From assembly GCA_013397115.1 (NCBI GenBank), contig VWZW01007725.1, positions 496,245 to 560,244 of the forward strand: a DNA stretch of 64,000 nt. Reading direction: 5' to 3'. Made by a program: the position numbers and the translations under genes. Positions 26,601 through 38,845 of the stretch are shown here, piece after piece. The stretch comes from Edolisoma coerulescens. Taxonomy: Eukaryota; Chordata; Aves; Passeriformes; Campephagidae. Every line of letters begins with the position of its first letter. The first letter of the stretch is position 1. The notes under the pieces were generated by a model. It did no database searches. It was not told where the DNA came from and saw only the letters and a program-made list of their open reading frames with translations.

Positions 26601-29079
26601 TTTCAGAGACATTTTTTCTAACTACAAACCACGTTTCTACAATCAAGGTACAAAGTATCCCAAGAACACACAGCATGATGTTACCAAGGCTTTCATTAGT
26701 GCCTTAAATTAGCAGGTACATCATACTACAGCTTTTTGTTATCAAATGTGTGTTTAGCATCCCAGTTTCCCTCCCTCAGCAAGTGCCCTTTCAAATCATG
26801 GTTGTATCATAGTGCCTGTACACAGCATGAGCTCAACAGAAATGTCATTCATATTAGGACAATGACAACAACAATGCATGTATCAGGAGAGTTTTAAACA
26901 ATCCCAAATCTACTATAGTTAAAAAAAAAGTGAATCTGGGAAAGTCCAAGGAATAGGCCTCTGTTTCAGTAGTCTGAATTAATCAGATTAGGACTATGTG
27001 AAGAGGAGATTATATGATGCATGCAGAAAGCAAGGGAGAATGGAATATCTTCCCAGTAGGCTGCACCATTTTGTTCCAGTGACCACTGGAGAATTCATTT
27101 TGGAAAACAGCAACACATCACACAACCAGTCTGTGCAATCATACTGACGACTGCTGGAAGAAAAGTGAAGGAAATATGTGGAGAGCCAGTTTGTGATGAT
27201 GTTTAGGTAGAACCACTAGGTTATGCATGCAGACAGCTATAGGCACAGAGACGTCACAATGGCTTACCCTGAGTCCATGCAGGTCGAAAACTGATAGTGA
27301 TGAGTTTACACAATACTGTGGATTTACCATTGAGGACAACAGTAATTCAGGGATCTCTGTGGTTCACAGTATAATGAATCTTCCATTTCCTTTATGTCCT
27401 CACTGCCCATCCTTGCAGATGAGCTTACTTAAGCTTTCTATTACCAGTTGTTTTGTTTCATTTCAGTAAAATGAAATACAGTAAAATTTAGTAGAAGCAA
27501 TAATAAGCACTTTAACCCATTTTCCCCACCACTTTTAAACTAGTGCTTCACAGCCTACTAATAGGTAACCTATGACAAGTGAATAAAAGGCAAACAAATT
27601 GCTATAACCCTTCCTTGCACTGAGTAAGAACTTCCTCTTCCATTGGAAAATAGCTAGGAGGAATCACACAGAGTTTGAAAAGCACAGTTATAACTTGATA
27701 TGTAAATCCCTAGACACTTTCTAATGGTGGCAGTGCTCCTGTTCTTGAGCCGGAGTTGCGGGAAATGCATATTAACTGGTCTCTGCATGTGCCTACACAC
27801 ATGCCCTGAATAGAAAAGGCTTTCAAACATTACATGAAGACATTAAATATCTTTCTGATAATGACCTTAATCACATTTGATATTTGAGTTCTTTCAGTCA
27901 TATTTTAGCAAGGAAATTTCAGAAAAGATAAACTAAAGGGGTTTTCAGTGATTGCCAAGTTTCAGACTTTCAGGAGAAACATGCATTGGAGACACGTGGG
28001 GATAAAAGAAGTAGCCAGGTAAGACAGAGAGGTAATTACACAGTATGCTTTATATGAGAGAAGACAACTATAAAGATCTTTGTCCACTGCAGAAAGTATT
28101 TCCTCCAAAATCAGAACAGAGTCCTCCATTCTGGGTGTTATCCAATGAGTTTGTGATGAGTACAGTCAAAGTCCATGTTTAACACCTCAAAAAGCTGATC
28201 TGTACACAAAAAGACAATCCACTGCTGTCTATGGCTGCTACTGGAACTTTCTGGTACAATAAAAAAAAATCTTTCTTTTTTTGTCAAACCTTTTTGGAAA
28301 ATGAAGGCTTGTCTAGAAAATGTGAAATGGAACATGTTGGTAGCATCCAGTGACTGATACTTTATATGTGGAAGCAGAAATAGGATGCTACAGGAAAAGG
28401 AAAGATGTCCAGAAGAAAAATATTACCCTGGTGCATTAGATTTTAGCCCTTTAGCTGGCATGAATTAGAAATCACATAAACCAGATTGAAACTGAGCCAC
28501 AGTCCCTATTCCTATGCTATGGGAAAACCTGATATATCATATTACATTATATTAAGTATATTAATTTTTAGATACATGATACAAAAAAAGATCAAACCCA
28601 CACATCATTAAATGTTTCTAAATTTATTAACTGGAAATGCAAAAAACTGTATTTCTGTTTATGAAGAGCCCTGCAAATCCTTTTACACCCTGTTTCTTGA
28701 ACTGAATAGCTTCTGAATAAATTAGAACTGCATAAATTAGAACCACTCTAAATTAGAACTGTGTCCCCCTGTAGTGCCATCTTACTTGGTAGCTATGGCT
28801 GAGATATGAAACACCAGCATTTATCCCAGGCTGACAGAGAAAAGTCCCTGGCTGGATCTCTCTGTGTGTGACTTTCTGTATGGCACCATTTCAGGGGAAA
28901 AACTTGCTTTAATGGAGGACTCATTCTGGAAAGGAAGACTGGCCCTTAATATATTTTGCAAGAAGAACTTAATAATTAACCAAGGAATGGCATGTAAGAA
29001 TCATTTCTCTGAAAGTAATGAATTGGTATCTAAGGAGATTCCCTTTCTTCAAAACAAGTTAGAGAAGTAAGACACTTAC
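23694..29079 (-). other. CPNE4: CPNE4 intron, about 5.4 kb
   Basis: Bounded by a GTAAGT donor at the right edge and a CCAG acceptor at the left edge. The sequence is AT-rich throughout. I see no exon, no clear transposon fragment and no RNA gene in it. Confidence 0.85.
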
Positions 29080-29139
29080 TGTAAACTGTATTTGGCAGCC
29101 TCCCATGATATAATCTAAGAAAGAATGCATCTTGTGTAT
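29080..29139 (-). CDS. CPNE4: Copine-4 exon, linker from C2B to A domain
   Basis: Third copine exon, 60 nt or 20 codons, phase 0 at both ends. The acceptor is TCTGCAG|ATACAC and the donor TTTACA|GTAAGT. It begins I-H-K-M-H-S-F-L-D-Y-I and continues M-G-G-C-Q-I-Q-F-T. The S-F-L-D-Y-I-x-G-G-x-Q-I motif just ahead of the A domain is conserved across copines, and the start I-H-K-M-H is what I recall as specific to CPNE4. It is joined upstream through a very short intron of 575 bp. Confidence 0.96.
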
Positions 29140-29714
29140 CTGCAGACAAGAAAGCAAGACATTTAACTTAGCTGTGTACTGATAAAACATAAGAGAACTG
29201 CCTAAAACAATAAATTGGAAGGAGGAGAGGGGCCAGCTGAAAATAAGGTAAAGGAAGGAATCATTAAATACAGTTTGAGACAGAAACAAAACTATAAACA
29301 GAAAAAAAATCAAAATTCTAAACCTACAGAAAGGAAAATTCACATAAAAAGTAGAACCAACTTCTCAGTGGGAAGTCAGTGGAAATTTTGCTGTTGGTTT
29401 AGGAGGAACGAGAGCAATTTTGTAGAAATAATGGGAGGATTAAAAGGAATACACACAAAGTTGGCAAGTCTTTAGGTGTTAAGAGTTTAGTATCATCTTT
29501 TCCATTGTACAGCTGCAGGGATAGGGCAAGAGAAGTGTAATGAGAGTTGAGGACAGTCAATTTACTTTTGAGATTCAAGTCCTTGCCTTTACTTTTTGTA
29601 GGGCATAGTTTCCATTGCTATTCTACAGGCAGTTCCACTTTGTTCCAAGCACCATTAAAATAGATCACTGAGAGCTTAGTAAAGAAACAGTCAAAGAGCA
29701 AAACATACATTTAC
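29140..29714 (-). other. CPNE4: CPNE4 short intron, 575 bp
   Basis: Donor AAG|GTAAAT and acceptor CTGCAG. It is by far the shortest intron in the window. Nothing else was recognised in it. Confidence 0.9.
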
Positions 29715-29801
29715 CTTGCACTGGTTAAGGATGACAATGCCTGAGTTCTTGTAGTTCTTCTTCTTTGCTTTGTACTTGGGGTTAATGCATTCCCATTGTA
29801 C
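29715..29801 (-). CDS. CPNE4: Copine-4 exon, end of C2B domain
   Basis: Second copine exon, 87 nt or 29 codons, phase 0 at both ends. The acceptor is TTTCACAG|GTACAA and the donor TGCAAG|GTAAAT. It begins V-Q-W-E-C-I-N-P-K-Y-K-A, passes through the lysine-rich K-K-K-N-Y-K-N-S-G and ends V-I-L-N-Q-C-K. The segment forms the last strands of the second C2 domain; the basic patch and the following Y-K-N-S-G are typical of copines. Compared with the human CPNE4 I recall, T becomes I after S-G and L becomes Q before C-K. Neither touches a known catalytic or metal-binding position. Confidence 0.97.
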
Positions 29802-31607
29802 CTGTGAAAAAAATAGCAGTCAGTCTCTGCAGGAAAATTTTATGTACAGATTGAATAATTAACAAAAACTGCACTACCTGATTTCCACAGTTGACTAAAA
29901 TCATACCAGATAATGGTGCACAGAAAGGAAAAAAATGAAAACTGTTAACTATGCAGAGAATACTTAATAGAAAAAGGCCCAGGGCAAACATCAGTCTTTG
30001 AACATATACATGTGGACGTGGCACTAAGGGAGATATCCAGATTCATTTGTTGTCATCTTCCAGTCTTGTAGTTTCAGGTGTTACATAAGCACGATTGAGG
30101 ATATTTTTAGATCATTTAAGTGGACAAAAAAAGAAGGAAGTTAATACAAATGAAAATACTGGAGAGAGCAACCTGATGCATTGTATTAACTACAAAACTG
30201 TTGTCACAGTAACACTGAGTTTTGTATTAAACTAATGATTGGAAAAATTCTCGTCAGTAATCATCTTGCTTTCTCCTTTAAGTCTGGTAGCAAAATAAAA
30301 AGTTAAGAAGTTATTCACAAAGATGGAGCTAGCTACTGATACGTTTGAAATTTATCCCTAAGAATATATTAAAATCCCTTTTTGAATTTTTTTCATTGTT
30401 TTATTTACAGATAGTCAATTTTACAGCAAAACAGTCCTACCTTGTTACTGAAATACATCTCCTTGTTCTCATCATAACATCTCCCAGGTTCTTAATCATT
30501 TCCACTTGAAATGTTCTGCCTTTCTCTAGTTTCAGGCAGAGTGATAAGGCCAAACTTTCAGACCCTTACCTCTAATGTCTACAATATAATTCATGCCTCT
30601 TACTGCAGGAGTAAAATGTACATTTGTACATGCAAGTGTCTATTGGCATTTGTATATACAGATTTTTATATGTAATATGCTGTTCATGAGGTTAATAACA
30701 TGACTATTTTCCTTCAGAGAGCTGCTTCCAAATGTGGGGACCAAACATGTGATGCTGGGTAACAGAAAGAAATACAATTCCAAAAGGCACCAGAATGATC
30801 TATTATCTAGACATCTCTATTATGACATTTTGAAATGAAACATGTCTTAAGCGTTACATTGCTTTGCCTACAATGAAAACCCTCCTAAGTGTTACAATAC
30901 TTTGTCTATAGTGAGGTACGTACGTGATATATCCTAGCAAAGTGTTTGAGCACCAAAACCTATTTTTACTTTATGCTCAGCCTCAAAAATTTCATCGAGC
31001 TTCAAACCACTGCCTAATAGCAATTATTTGGATGTCTCAGAAGTATTCCAGACTTAGAGATTTTGCCAAACATCAAAAAAAGTGAAGGCAAAACATATGG
31101 CTTTGGAGCAATATGAGACTATTTCTGCACAAGAGAGGAGGGGTATTTTCAGCACTGTGAAATGGAGACAGGTGACAGAGTGAAGAATGGGAAAAGACAA
31201 AAAAAAAGTTCCAACTGCAAGAAGCACATCTGCTTGCTTTCCCAGCTAGCCTACAGCTCAGTTATTTGTCTTGTGAAACGAATTTTCCAACTGAGAAGAC
31301 AGGCAGATAAAGGCCCTCATGTGCAGGGGAAATCCTCTGCAAACATTTCTTCTCTACTCAAGAGAAGCAGTCAGGCTCAAGAAATAAAAGCCCTTCTCTC
31401 CAAGCAAAGAGAGTGCTCTGTGAAAATGCTGGAGTGCAATGAGCTCATATTTGGGTCTGAGACCAAGGCAAAAGCACTGCCCACTCCCATCTTGATAGGT
31501 TGCTGCCAGGCAAAATAGTTTAGCACACAGTTGTCTCCACACTTAGTGGAAGCATTCCTACAGAGAAATCATGCTGTCTGTATGTTATACATACACTGTA
31601 ATATATC

Positions 31608-31627
31608 AAAAAGAAAGAAAGAAAAAA
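31608..31627. repeat. GAAA-type short tandem repeat
   Basis: A run built on aaagaaagaaagaaaa on the plus strand. Simple repeat. Confidence 0.7.
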
Positions 31628-33769
31628 TAGGAGGCAGGATTTGTGTTCTTCCCTTTGACACTGAAGTACACTGGAGAGGCCTAGTAGCTTTCCCCTGAAC
31701 ATCCAAGGTGAACCTCCTTAATTCTAGCATCCTCCAACATGAATATTTTTTCAATGTGCATATTTAAACAAGGCCTGACCTATACGAAGCCATATCCTAT
31801 GCACATAATTTCTCTCCTCAGGAAAGGATTATTTAAGCCCAAAGAAACGTTTTTCATGGTATTCATTTATGGAAGAAGTTTACAATAAATAAGGACCAAA
31901 GTGGCATTAAACATTACTTCAGGAGAGAAAAAAATCTCTCACGTTCCCTTTCCTAACTGTAAAATGCAATTATGAATGTTCACCTACTTTGCAAAGCATT
32001 TTTGAGATGTATGGATAACAATCCTCAGTAACTACCTAAAGCTCATTTAAATATTCTATGTGCAAGTCACTAACATTATTGGCTTATGTGGATAATAAAA
32101 CAAAAGAAAAAACAGATTAGAAAATTTACAGAAAGTAGGAAAACAGAAAGAAAGAAAAATTTTGCACTTATTAAATCTGTTGGTGATCATATGAAGAAGA
32201 GAAGGGAATAAGAGAGGAGGGAGAAGACATTTCCTAGTTCATAGGCTTAAAAAAGCCAGTAAGACTTACATATAACTCAATCTTCACTTACCCACCAAGA
32301 TCCAGTTCTGACTTTGGCAATTCCCACAGTTCAAGCTAAAGGTGTAACAAGCATCATTTGAGGGAAATTTCCTATACAGGTCTTACTATATATCCAGCTT
32401 TTATAATGAGAACAAAGTTCAGAATACAGCTCTAAGCAGGTAAGTAATAACGAGAAACAATTCTCAAATATTTTGCTTGCACTGTTGAGGCCAGCCTCAA
32501 TTTCCAGTCTGTTCCTACATTCCCAGTATTGATTTGGTATCTGACATTGTTTTTTATCGATCCATTTTTGCTCTTAAATTAACTTTTCAGTTGAGAGGAA
32601 GCTAATGCAATAGTCTGCAATCTGACACTAACGGTAAACATTGTGAAGTTCGGATTCGTCATTCTGAAAGTCACTTAGCATTTCCTCCAAATGCCTGACA
32701 GCTCTGGGCTGTGCAAGCTCTTTCCCTGTCAAACAACACAGAGAATCTGAAACAGAAAGCAACCTGGTTTTAAACTATCTATTGTTAATTTAAGTAATGT
32801 TGCAAATGTTGGTAATGGACTCCCAAGACTATACTGTGTTGGTGGTTCTTTTATACACTTAAATTTAAACCACTGCGTGGAGAATTTCTGAACAAACTCC
32901 ATTCAGCTATTCTTCAATGAGGCAGTGAACTAATGCTTGGAAGGTCCCAATCCTCTTGTGCCTGTGATGAGGAGATAGACATCCCTCAGTGGGAGAAGTT
33001 ACTGTCTTTCCATACATCCTTACTCCTTCTCTTACAAAACCTTCAGAAGAGAGAGAAAAGCAAACAATGCAACCAGTTATGCCACACACCAGCAAAGGGA
33101 AGTGGAGGCGACTAAATGAAGGCAACCATTGTAGAACCAAAATTTGGACAGTATGTGGCACAAGCTATTCAGAGAAAGAACTGAAGGTGTCCGGAGAACT
33201 TCATGTACCCTCAGGCAAGCCAAATGATAGCAGTTGCTTTCTCTGGGACAGTGCTTGCACACCAGGACATAGGATAGGCCTGTGAGGAAAGGGCTAGAGT
33301 GCTTGTTGTTGCTTGTTGTATGCTTGTGGCATAGCTTGTGTGAGCACTAACATGTTCTATAGCCTCCCCTGCACTTCTTTGGTTTCTCTCTTCTTCTTTC
33401 CTGTTCAGTGGCTGCAACAAATTGCACAGTTTGTAAATGACAAAGGAGGCACCACAGTCTGAAGGATGGGGCAAAAACCCCAATCGATAGCAGGCAGCAT
33501 TACATCCTGCATTGTCTCTTTCTGATGCCTCAAGAAAAACAAGTCACTTTTAAGTGAACTGAGTCTCCTCCCACATGAAAGGCTTCTTTATTCCTGCCAT
33601 CCCTCTAGGCAAGAGGACAGGATTGTTTTGTTGTTTTTTTTTCTCTTTCTGTCCCAGAAATACATCCACCATGGGAGAAGAGCTGCTTTTATTCTCTATC
33701 AGAGATTTCCTCTGGAAACTTGCCTCTGGGGAATGACGTGGAAATTAAAGCATTTCTTGTTTCCCCAGC

Positions 33770-33930
33770 CAAGGTCCCCAGCCTCCCCAGTGCTTCTGAG
33801 GCTGAACCAATGGCTACCTCCTCACAGGGATTTGCCAGGTGCCTGGTGTGGCTGCACCCTCCGCTGAGGCCTCTGCTGCCCTCCCTGGGGCCAGCAGCAG
33901 CTGCTGGTGTTGCAGACAGTCGTGGGTGAA
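33770..33930. other. GC-richer patch within intron, function unknown
   Basis: About 160 bases with much higher GC than their surroundings, rich in CCCC, CTGCTG and CAGCAG words. Both strands have short open readings, but no family motif is visible. It may be a repeat body or a regulatory element. Confidence 0.3.
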
Positions 33931-34667
33931 CTGGGCTGTCTCCTGATAAAACTACTCATGGAATTGCCCACTGGTGCCAATAAACGCCTTGGCCCATTAC
34001 CAAGAGTTTAAAGGTTTCACTGTGCACAGTCATCTGAAGAGCTACCAGATGCAAAAGCCCTCCCTAATAACACCCTGAACTTGTGGGAATGTCAGGGGAG
34101 ATGGGATGTATAGCAGGGTTTCTTCCTCCTCTGTCCTTTTGTGTGTGTGCGCAAATGCACACATGTCCATTTTTTACATAATACAGGAACAGATTTTTCC
34201 CTTACGTAACTCCTGTGCTGCATGGGGATCCAGGTGATTTCCCTGATTTTTTTCCTCTCAAATCCCTCTGGCTTTATTGCCTTTATTAAAAAAAAAAAAC
34301 CACAACAACAAAAAAGTGACTTTTTTTCCTCATTAGTAGAGGATTTCTCCTTTCAGCTATGATAAGCTTTAATAGTATTTACATTTATATAATCTCAAGC
34401 TTCTTCTAGTCCTGTTTAAATATGCTTGATGGATTAATATTAGAACACCTTAAAAACTGCCACTGTACACACATATTAAAAACATATATTATATATATTT
34501 TTGGAAGAAATCCTAAGACACAATAAACCCAGAGTATTTATTAGTATTTCACTTAAAAAGATGTCATAAATAGGGACAGACTTACTGTGGGGGTTTTTTT
34601 GTGTCAAGATTATGGTGAAGGAGTAATAATGAAGTTTGGAATGGTGGAAAGTGTTAACAGGAGATTG

Positions 34668-34762
34668 AGAAACAGAATTACAGGATGGAAAAGGCCTCTA
34701 GGATCATCAGGTCCACCTGTTAACCCAGCACCACCAAGTTCACCACTAAACCATGGTCCATG
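34668..34762 (-). mobile_element. CR1 LINE fragment, minus orientation
   Basis: The run cagaattacaggatggaaaa, then ggcctctaggatcatcaggtccacc and taacccagcaccaccaagttcaccactaaaccatg, matches the reverse complement of an avian CR1 3' region. It is moderately diverged. The 90-codon open reading through it on the plus strand is not a gene. Confidence 0.85.
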
Positions 34763-35169
34763 CAATGGCTGCTTCAGATGTGCATTTGAACAAGAGGATA
34801 TCTTTGTGCCATTTTTTATCGGTGGTCAGTATGAAAACAGGCTAGGTGTCAGAACGTAACAGTCTATGACCATAAGGTAATTTTTATGGAACAGAAACAT
34901 ATAAAGTTATTATCCTGAGGTTGTTCATGATCAGAAAGTCTTCTTAAAACAGAAGACCAGCAAGTTTTCCCAGAATTCAGTCCTCTCAGTCATGGAGAAG
35001 CACCTAACACTCTGAAGGAGTCATAAGTCAAGATTTGTGAATCTCACCCAAGACATACCACATTCAGAAAAGAAATTCATAAACAACTTACACCACTTCT
35101 AATCAAAACAAGTGATCTCATTCAGGTAAGGAATTTTCTCTTCTCTTCACACAGTACTGGTTTAACCAC

Positions 35170-36587
35170 TCAGAAGATGCCAGTGCTAGATTCACAGCAT
35201 TTATCTAAATGATGCCTGGTCTCAAACACACATTTCTGAGAAATCTCACAGCCAAGGCAAGCTAGCAAGCCAACTGTAAACTCATCCAAGGCTGACCCTC
35301 AAAACTTGGGATAATCAGTACACAGACCAGGGATGGAAGAGTCTTAGAAGCACCATCGCCTCCTGTAAGTAAGCAGGTGACACGTATCCATTCTGTCCAT
35401 CTCAAGTGGTTCCGCAGCAGTTGATAGACTGGTTACAAGACAAAAATATCTTTACTTTTAGAGGGAGAGGTTGAAGAATGGGTCAGAATGCTCTGTGCTT
35501 TCTGAAGGACAAACTACGTACAATTAAAAGGCAACTTAGCATCCTTTTCAACTCCTCCAGAGATGAGGTGAGCTGGTGAAACGGTGAGAAGCACTAGCAG
35601 TTCACAGATGCCACACAGTCCGTCCTGCTCACCAGCATGAACTATGGTACTCCCACTCTCACTGCTTAATGCATTTATGACAACTTGTGCTGCTGATTCC
35701 AACCAATACAGACGATGCCGATGGGCAGAGATGGAGATCTGTGCCACTGGTGTAGCCTCCTTTAAAACTACACAGATTTGCAGCTGAAGCTTAAGCAAAG
35801 TTCCTGGATTCCCTATCAATGATGAATGTTCCTTCCAATCCTCTCCAGTTTCCTGGGAAAGTGAAAAAACCTGGCTGACAATCACTAAGGTGTTTGGATT
35901 ATCCTTTGACAGAACTATAGCAGTGTACTGTAGCTGGCTGTAAAGTCTACTGCACAAAAGAAAATATAACCAGAATAAGAAGCTACACTGCATCTCCTTA
36001 GCAATTCAAATAGGGATGTCAGACCTGAGCTCTGCTCTTTACTCTGGCTTCCACAGCACCTGAGATGAAGTTCCAGGTTTTGGTCCTCATCTTCGACATT
36101 CGACATTCACTGTTGTGATGTTTTGTGAAAGAATGTTAACATCAGGGGCTGAAAGACGTAGTTTTACTCCTCTGACTGAAAGGAGCGTTACATGGAAAAC
36201 AACACTTTCTTGTCTGAGGCTATGAAAGGTTCTCTTCTAGGAACAAAAAACTAAATCTAACCTACTCATCTCCCCACACACACATAATTACATTTCTCTG
36301 ATATGGCCTGCCTTATCAGAAATAGCTAGCAACACATCTACTTGAAGGCAAAACACCTTCCTTCTCTATAATTTCCTCAAGGTTCACTATAACCTCTTCA
36401 TTCAAAGTAAACACTCCATTGTACATGCTTTTTCTTTAGGGAGACTAAAACTAAAGAAAAGAACTGACAACTGCTAATCACATTACTTAATGTTGCACAA
36501 AGGATGTTGACATAAACTATGAAGTAAGATGTTTTTATGGGGACCACAGACAATGGCATATATTGCCTTTAGCAGCAACAGTTCTTT
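35170..36587 (-). pseudogene. Broken protein-coding relic of unrecognised family
   Basis: On the minus strand a series of protein-like readings runs from about 36587 to 35170, changing frame and interrupted by stops. They are, in order: 36587-36487 (K-E-L-L-L-L-K-A-I-Y), 36425-36316 (N-L-E-E-I-I-E-K-E-G), 36236-36101 (V-V-F-H-V-T-L-L-S-V), a continuation from about 36093 (N-L-E-L-H-L-R-C-C-G), 35993-35514 (159 codons, with A-I-V-L-S-K-D-N-P-N) and 35299-35170 (L-D-E-F-T-V-G-L-L-A). The third and fourth are separated only by a 7-bp tandem duplication (36094-36107) that shifts the frame. Leucine-rich amphipathic stretches suggest a helical repeat protein. Splice-acceptor-like sequence lies just before 36587, 36236 and about 35950, so the source may have had introns. 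I cannot name the family. Chance open frames remain possible. Confidence 0.4.
36094..36107 (-). repeat. 7-bp tandem duplication causing a frame break
   Basis: On the plus strand cgacatt occurs twice in a row (36094-36100 and 36101-36107). The protein-like readings on either side are in frames that would agree if only one copy were present, which is the main reason to think this relic once coded for protein. Confidence 0.6.
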
Positions 36588-38746
36588 CTGCAGAATAGAG
36601 AAAAATGAGATAGGATGAGGGAGGGACAGGGACACAGAGAAAGGGAAAGGGAAATTACATTCTGGCTCCAGCCAAGTGATGTGGCTTCCCACACAACTGA
36701 CCTCTCCTGTACAACATGTGATCATAGTATTGTTTTCCATAAGCATGTCATCTCCACCAGGACCTGCTCAAACTCCTACTGCTTGTTCTTGTCTATCATG
36801 CTATTCTCACCAAACCCTGATTTCATCAGGGGCAAGAGCCATCTAGCATGGGCATTTATATTTTTGTACCACTATTTATCAGCCAATTAAATGATTAATA
36901 CTTACTATCTTACCCACTCAATCTTGTTTTCCTCTAGAATAGGCTAGAAAATAAGGATTAGAAAAGAGGAGAACAGAAACTGAATCCCACATTGGTAACT
37001 GTGTCCCATGAGAATTATCTATACCAACAGCAGGGTTTTGCAGGTGCAGGCCCACAGAATAACTGCACAGCCACAACAGAAAGAGAGGAACAAGGAAGTG
37101 AAAAAGGCAAGATGCCTTAGGTGTGTGAAGGAAGATTGCAGGTAAAAGGTTACAGGTAAAAGACAACCTGCAGAGTGGCAAATGGCAAGCCCATTGCCAG
37201 AGTAAGATTCAGGCACTTATAGCATAGGGCAACATCAAAACATTTCTGGACAGCACTCTGACACTGCAGTGACAACCTAGAACAAGAACTGACAAATGGC
37301 TGTATTAACTTCTTATGCCTGTGAAAGAGTAATTATCCTTTTTGCTAGCTGAGGATGAAAAAAAGCACACTGTTTCTCCATCATAATAAAGAACACATAG
37401 TTTATCCTGCAGAGCCTTTCCTGGCACTCTGGACTGTGAGGTTCTTTCTTGTCTTGGCCAACAAGCTGTCTCCTGGGAAGGACCATGATGAGGTTTTAAG
37501 ACATTTACATTGAAAATACACATCCTTTTCCACTCTCACACAGTCCCTTCCTGAGCCACAGGTATTTCTATACAAATTTGGAGTGTTGTCACATCACCGG
37601 CCTTGTTAATGTTATTAATTCTGGGATTTGTTTACGTCTTTATTTCCACTCAAATTTTGTTTGATAAAAGTTTTGATCCTCTGACTTGATTTGAGAGAGC
37701 AAAACAGGGTTTCATTTACACTCAGGTTGTGTTCAGAAGTTATTTATAATGCACTAATATATGGGTGATACATACCAGTATTTTACACCCATGAGCAGCA
37801 TTTGCCAAACTTTAGTGTATTCTAAGAACTTCAACAGAAAATATCTAGAAGAGCCATAAACGTTTCTTGATATATGGCATAGACTGACTGCTTACCATTT
37901 ATCAAACACCTTCTGACTCTGTGTTGGATTTTTACTAACATGTTATAAACAGAACCTTAATATAAAGCCCAGATAAAACATTAGGCATTTGTGTTTGGGG
38001 TTGAGATCACAACAACAGTGGAACAATGAATAAAAATTATCTGCAGGATCAACATTTTTAACTCCCTCCCAGAGAATTTATCAAAACTAACACCTTTAGA
38101 AGTAAGTAATAATAGAAAATGACAATTTCTGGAATTAGATATGCCAAATCACTTATCATATTGAATAATTACTATCAACTGCAATTTGAAAAGATCAGGC
38201 TGACATAAAGAAGTGAAATTATTGGTAAGTTAACAATTTCATTTTCCCTTAGGACTGTAAATTATGAAATACTTAGAAAACCAATTAGTTTCATCATGAT
38301 GGGTTCTAGTGAAAGCTGGCAGTAATGAATGCAGCACATGAGAAATGGAGAAAGACGGAGAATGACCCTCACCCAACAGAGGACTTTAGGCCAGCCTGGA
38401 AATGCTTTGAGTAGCCAGAATGGGCATCTGCTTTGCAGCACAGCACCTCATGGAAACCATGTGCTTGGGCTCAAAGGAAATAAATCTTAGTGGAAAGAAA
38501 TGCCTGTGGAATGGGAACTAGAAAAAGACCTTAAGTATTTCAGGCATTAACGTACAGGAACAAATGCTTTTTTGCATTTTCAGATTATCGTGCCCAAGTA
38601 ACAGTAAAACCTATGGGAGAGATCAACAAAACAACTAAATTCTGGGAGATGATGAGGCAATGCCACCTGCTTTATGACAGGATTGTCTGGGGAACACTGC
38701 TCTACAGAGCTTACATACTGAGACTGCTTGGGTGGTTTCCACTTAC

Positions 38747-38845
38747 CTGTCTTCCCTCCATAGCTCCTCGCATTTCCTTGAAAGTTGAGCTAAATTCTCC
38801 AATGAAGTCATGCTTTCCGTTGGAATCCCAGTCCCAAACTATGCA
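38747..38845 (-). CDS. CPNE4: Copine-4 exon, calcium-binding loop of C2B domain
   Basis: First copine exon met in transcription order here, 99 nt or 33 codons, phase 0 at both ends. The acceptor is TCTCCCCAG|TGC and the donor GACAG|GTAAGT. It encodes C-I-V-W-D-W-D-S-N-G-K-H-D-F-I-G-E-F, then a helix ending M-E-G-R-Q. The D-W-D...H-D aspartates match the third calcium-binding loop of a C2 domain, through which copines bind phospholipid membranes when Ca2+ rises. W-D-W-D-S-N-G-K separates CPNE4 from copines with W-D-x-D-G-S-H. It corresponds to about residues 228-260. Differences from the human protein as I remember it are conservative (T to S after G-E-F, K to R before the final Q). Confidence 0.97.

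Larger units (their letters stand above)
29802..38746 (-). other. CPNE4: CPNE4 intron, about 8.9 kb
   Basis: Donor CAG|GTAAGT next to the 99-nt exon; acceptor TTCACAG. It contains a short GAAA repeat (31608-31627), a GC-richer patch (about 33770-33930), an A run near 34288, a CR1 fragment (34668-34762) and the broken protein-like relic (about 35170-36587). I see no copine exon inside it. Confidence 0.85.

Noticed and set aside
31660..31760. Possible repeat with words similar to other avian interspersed repeats
   Set aside because: I could not tie it to a named family or to another copy in the window.
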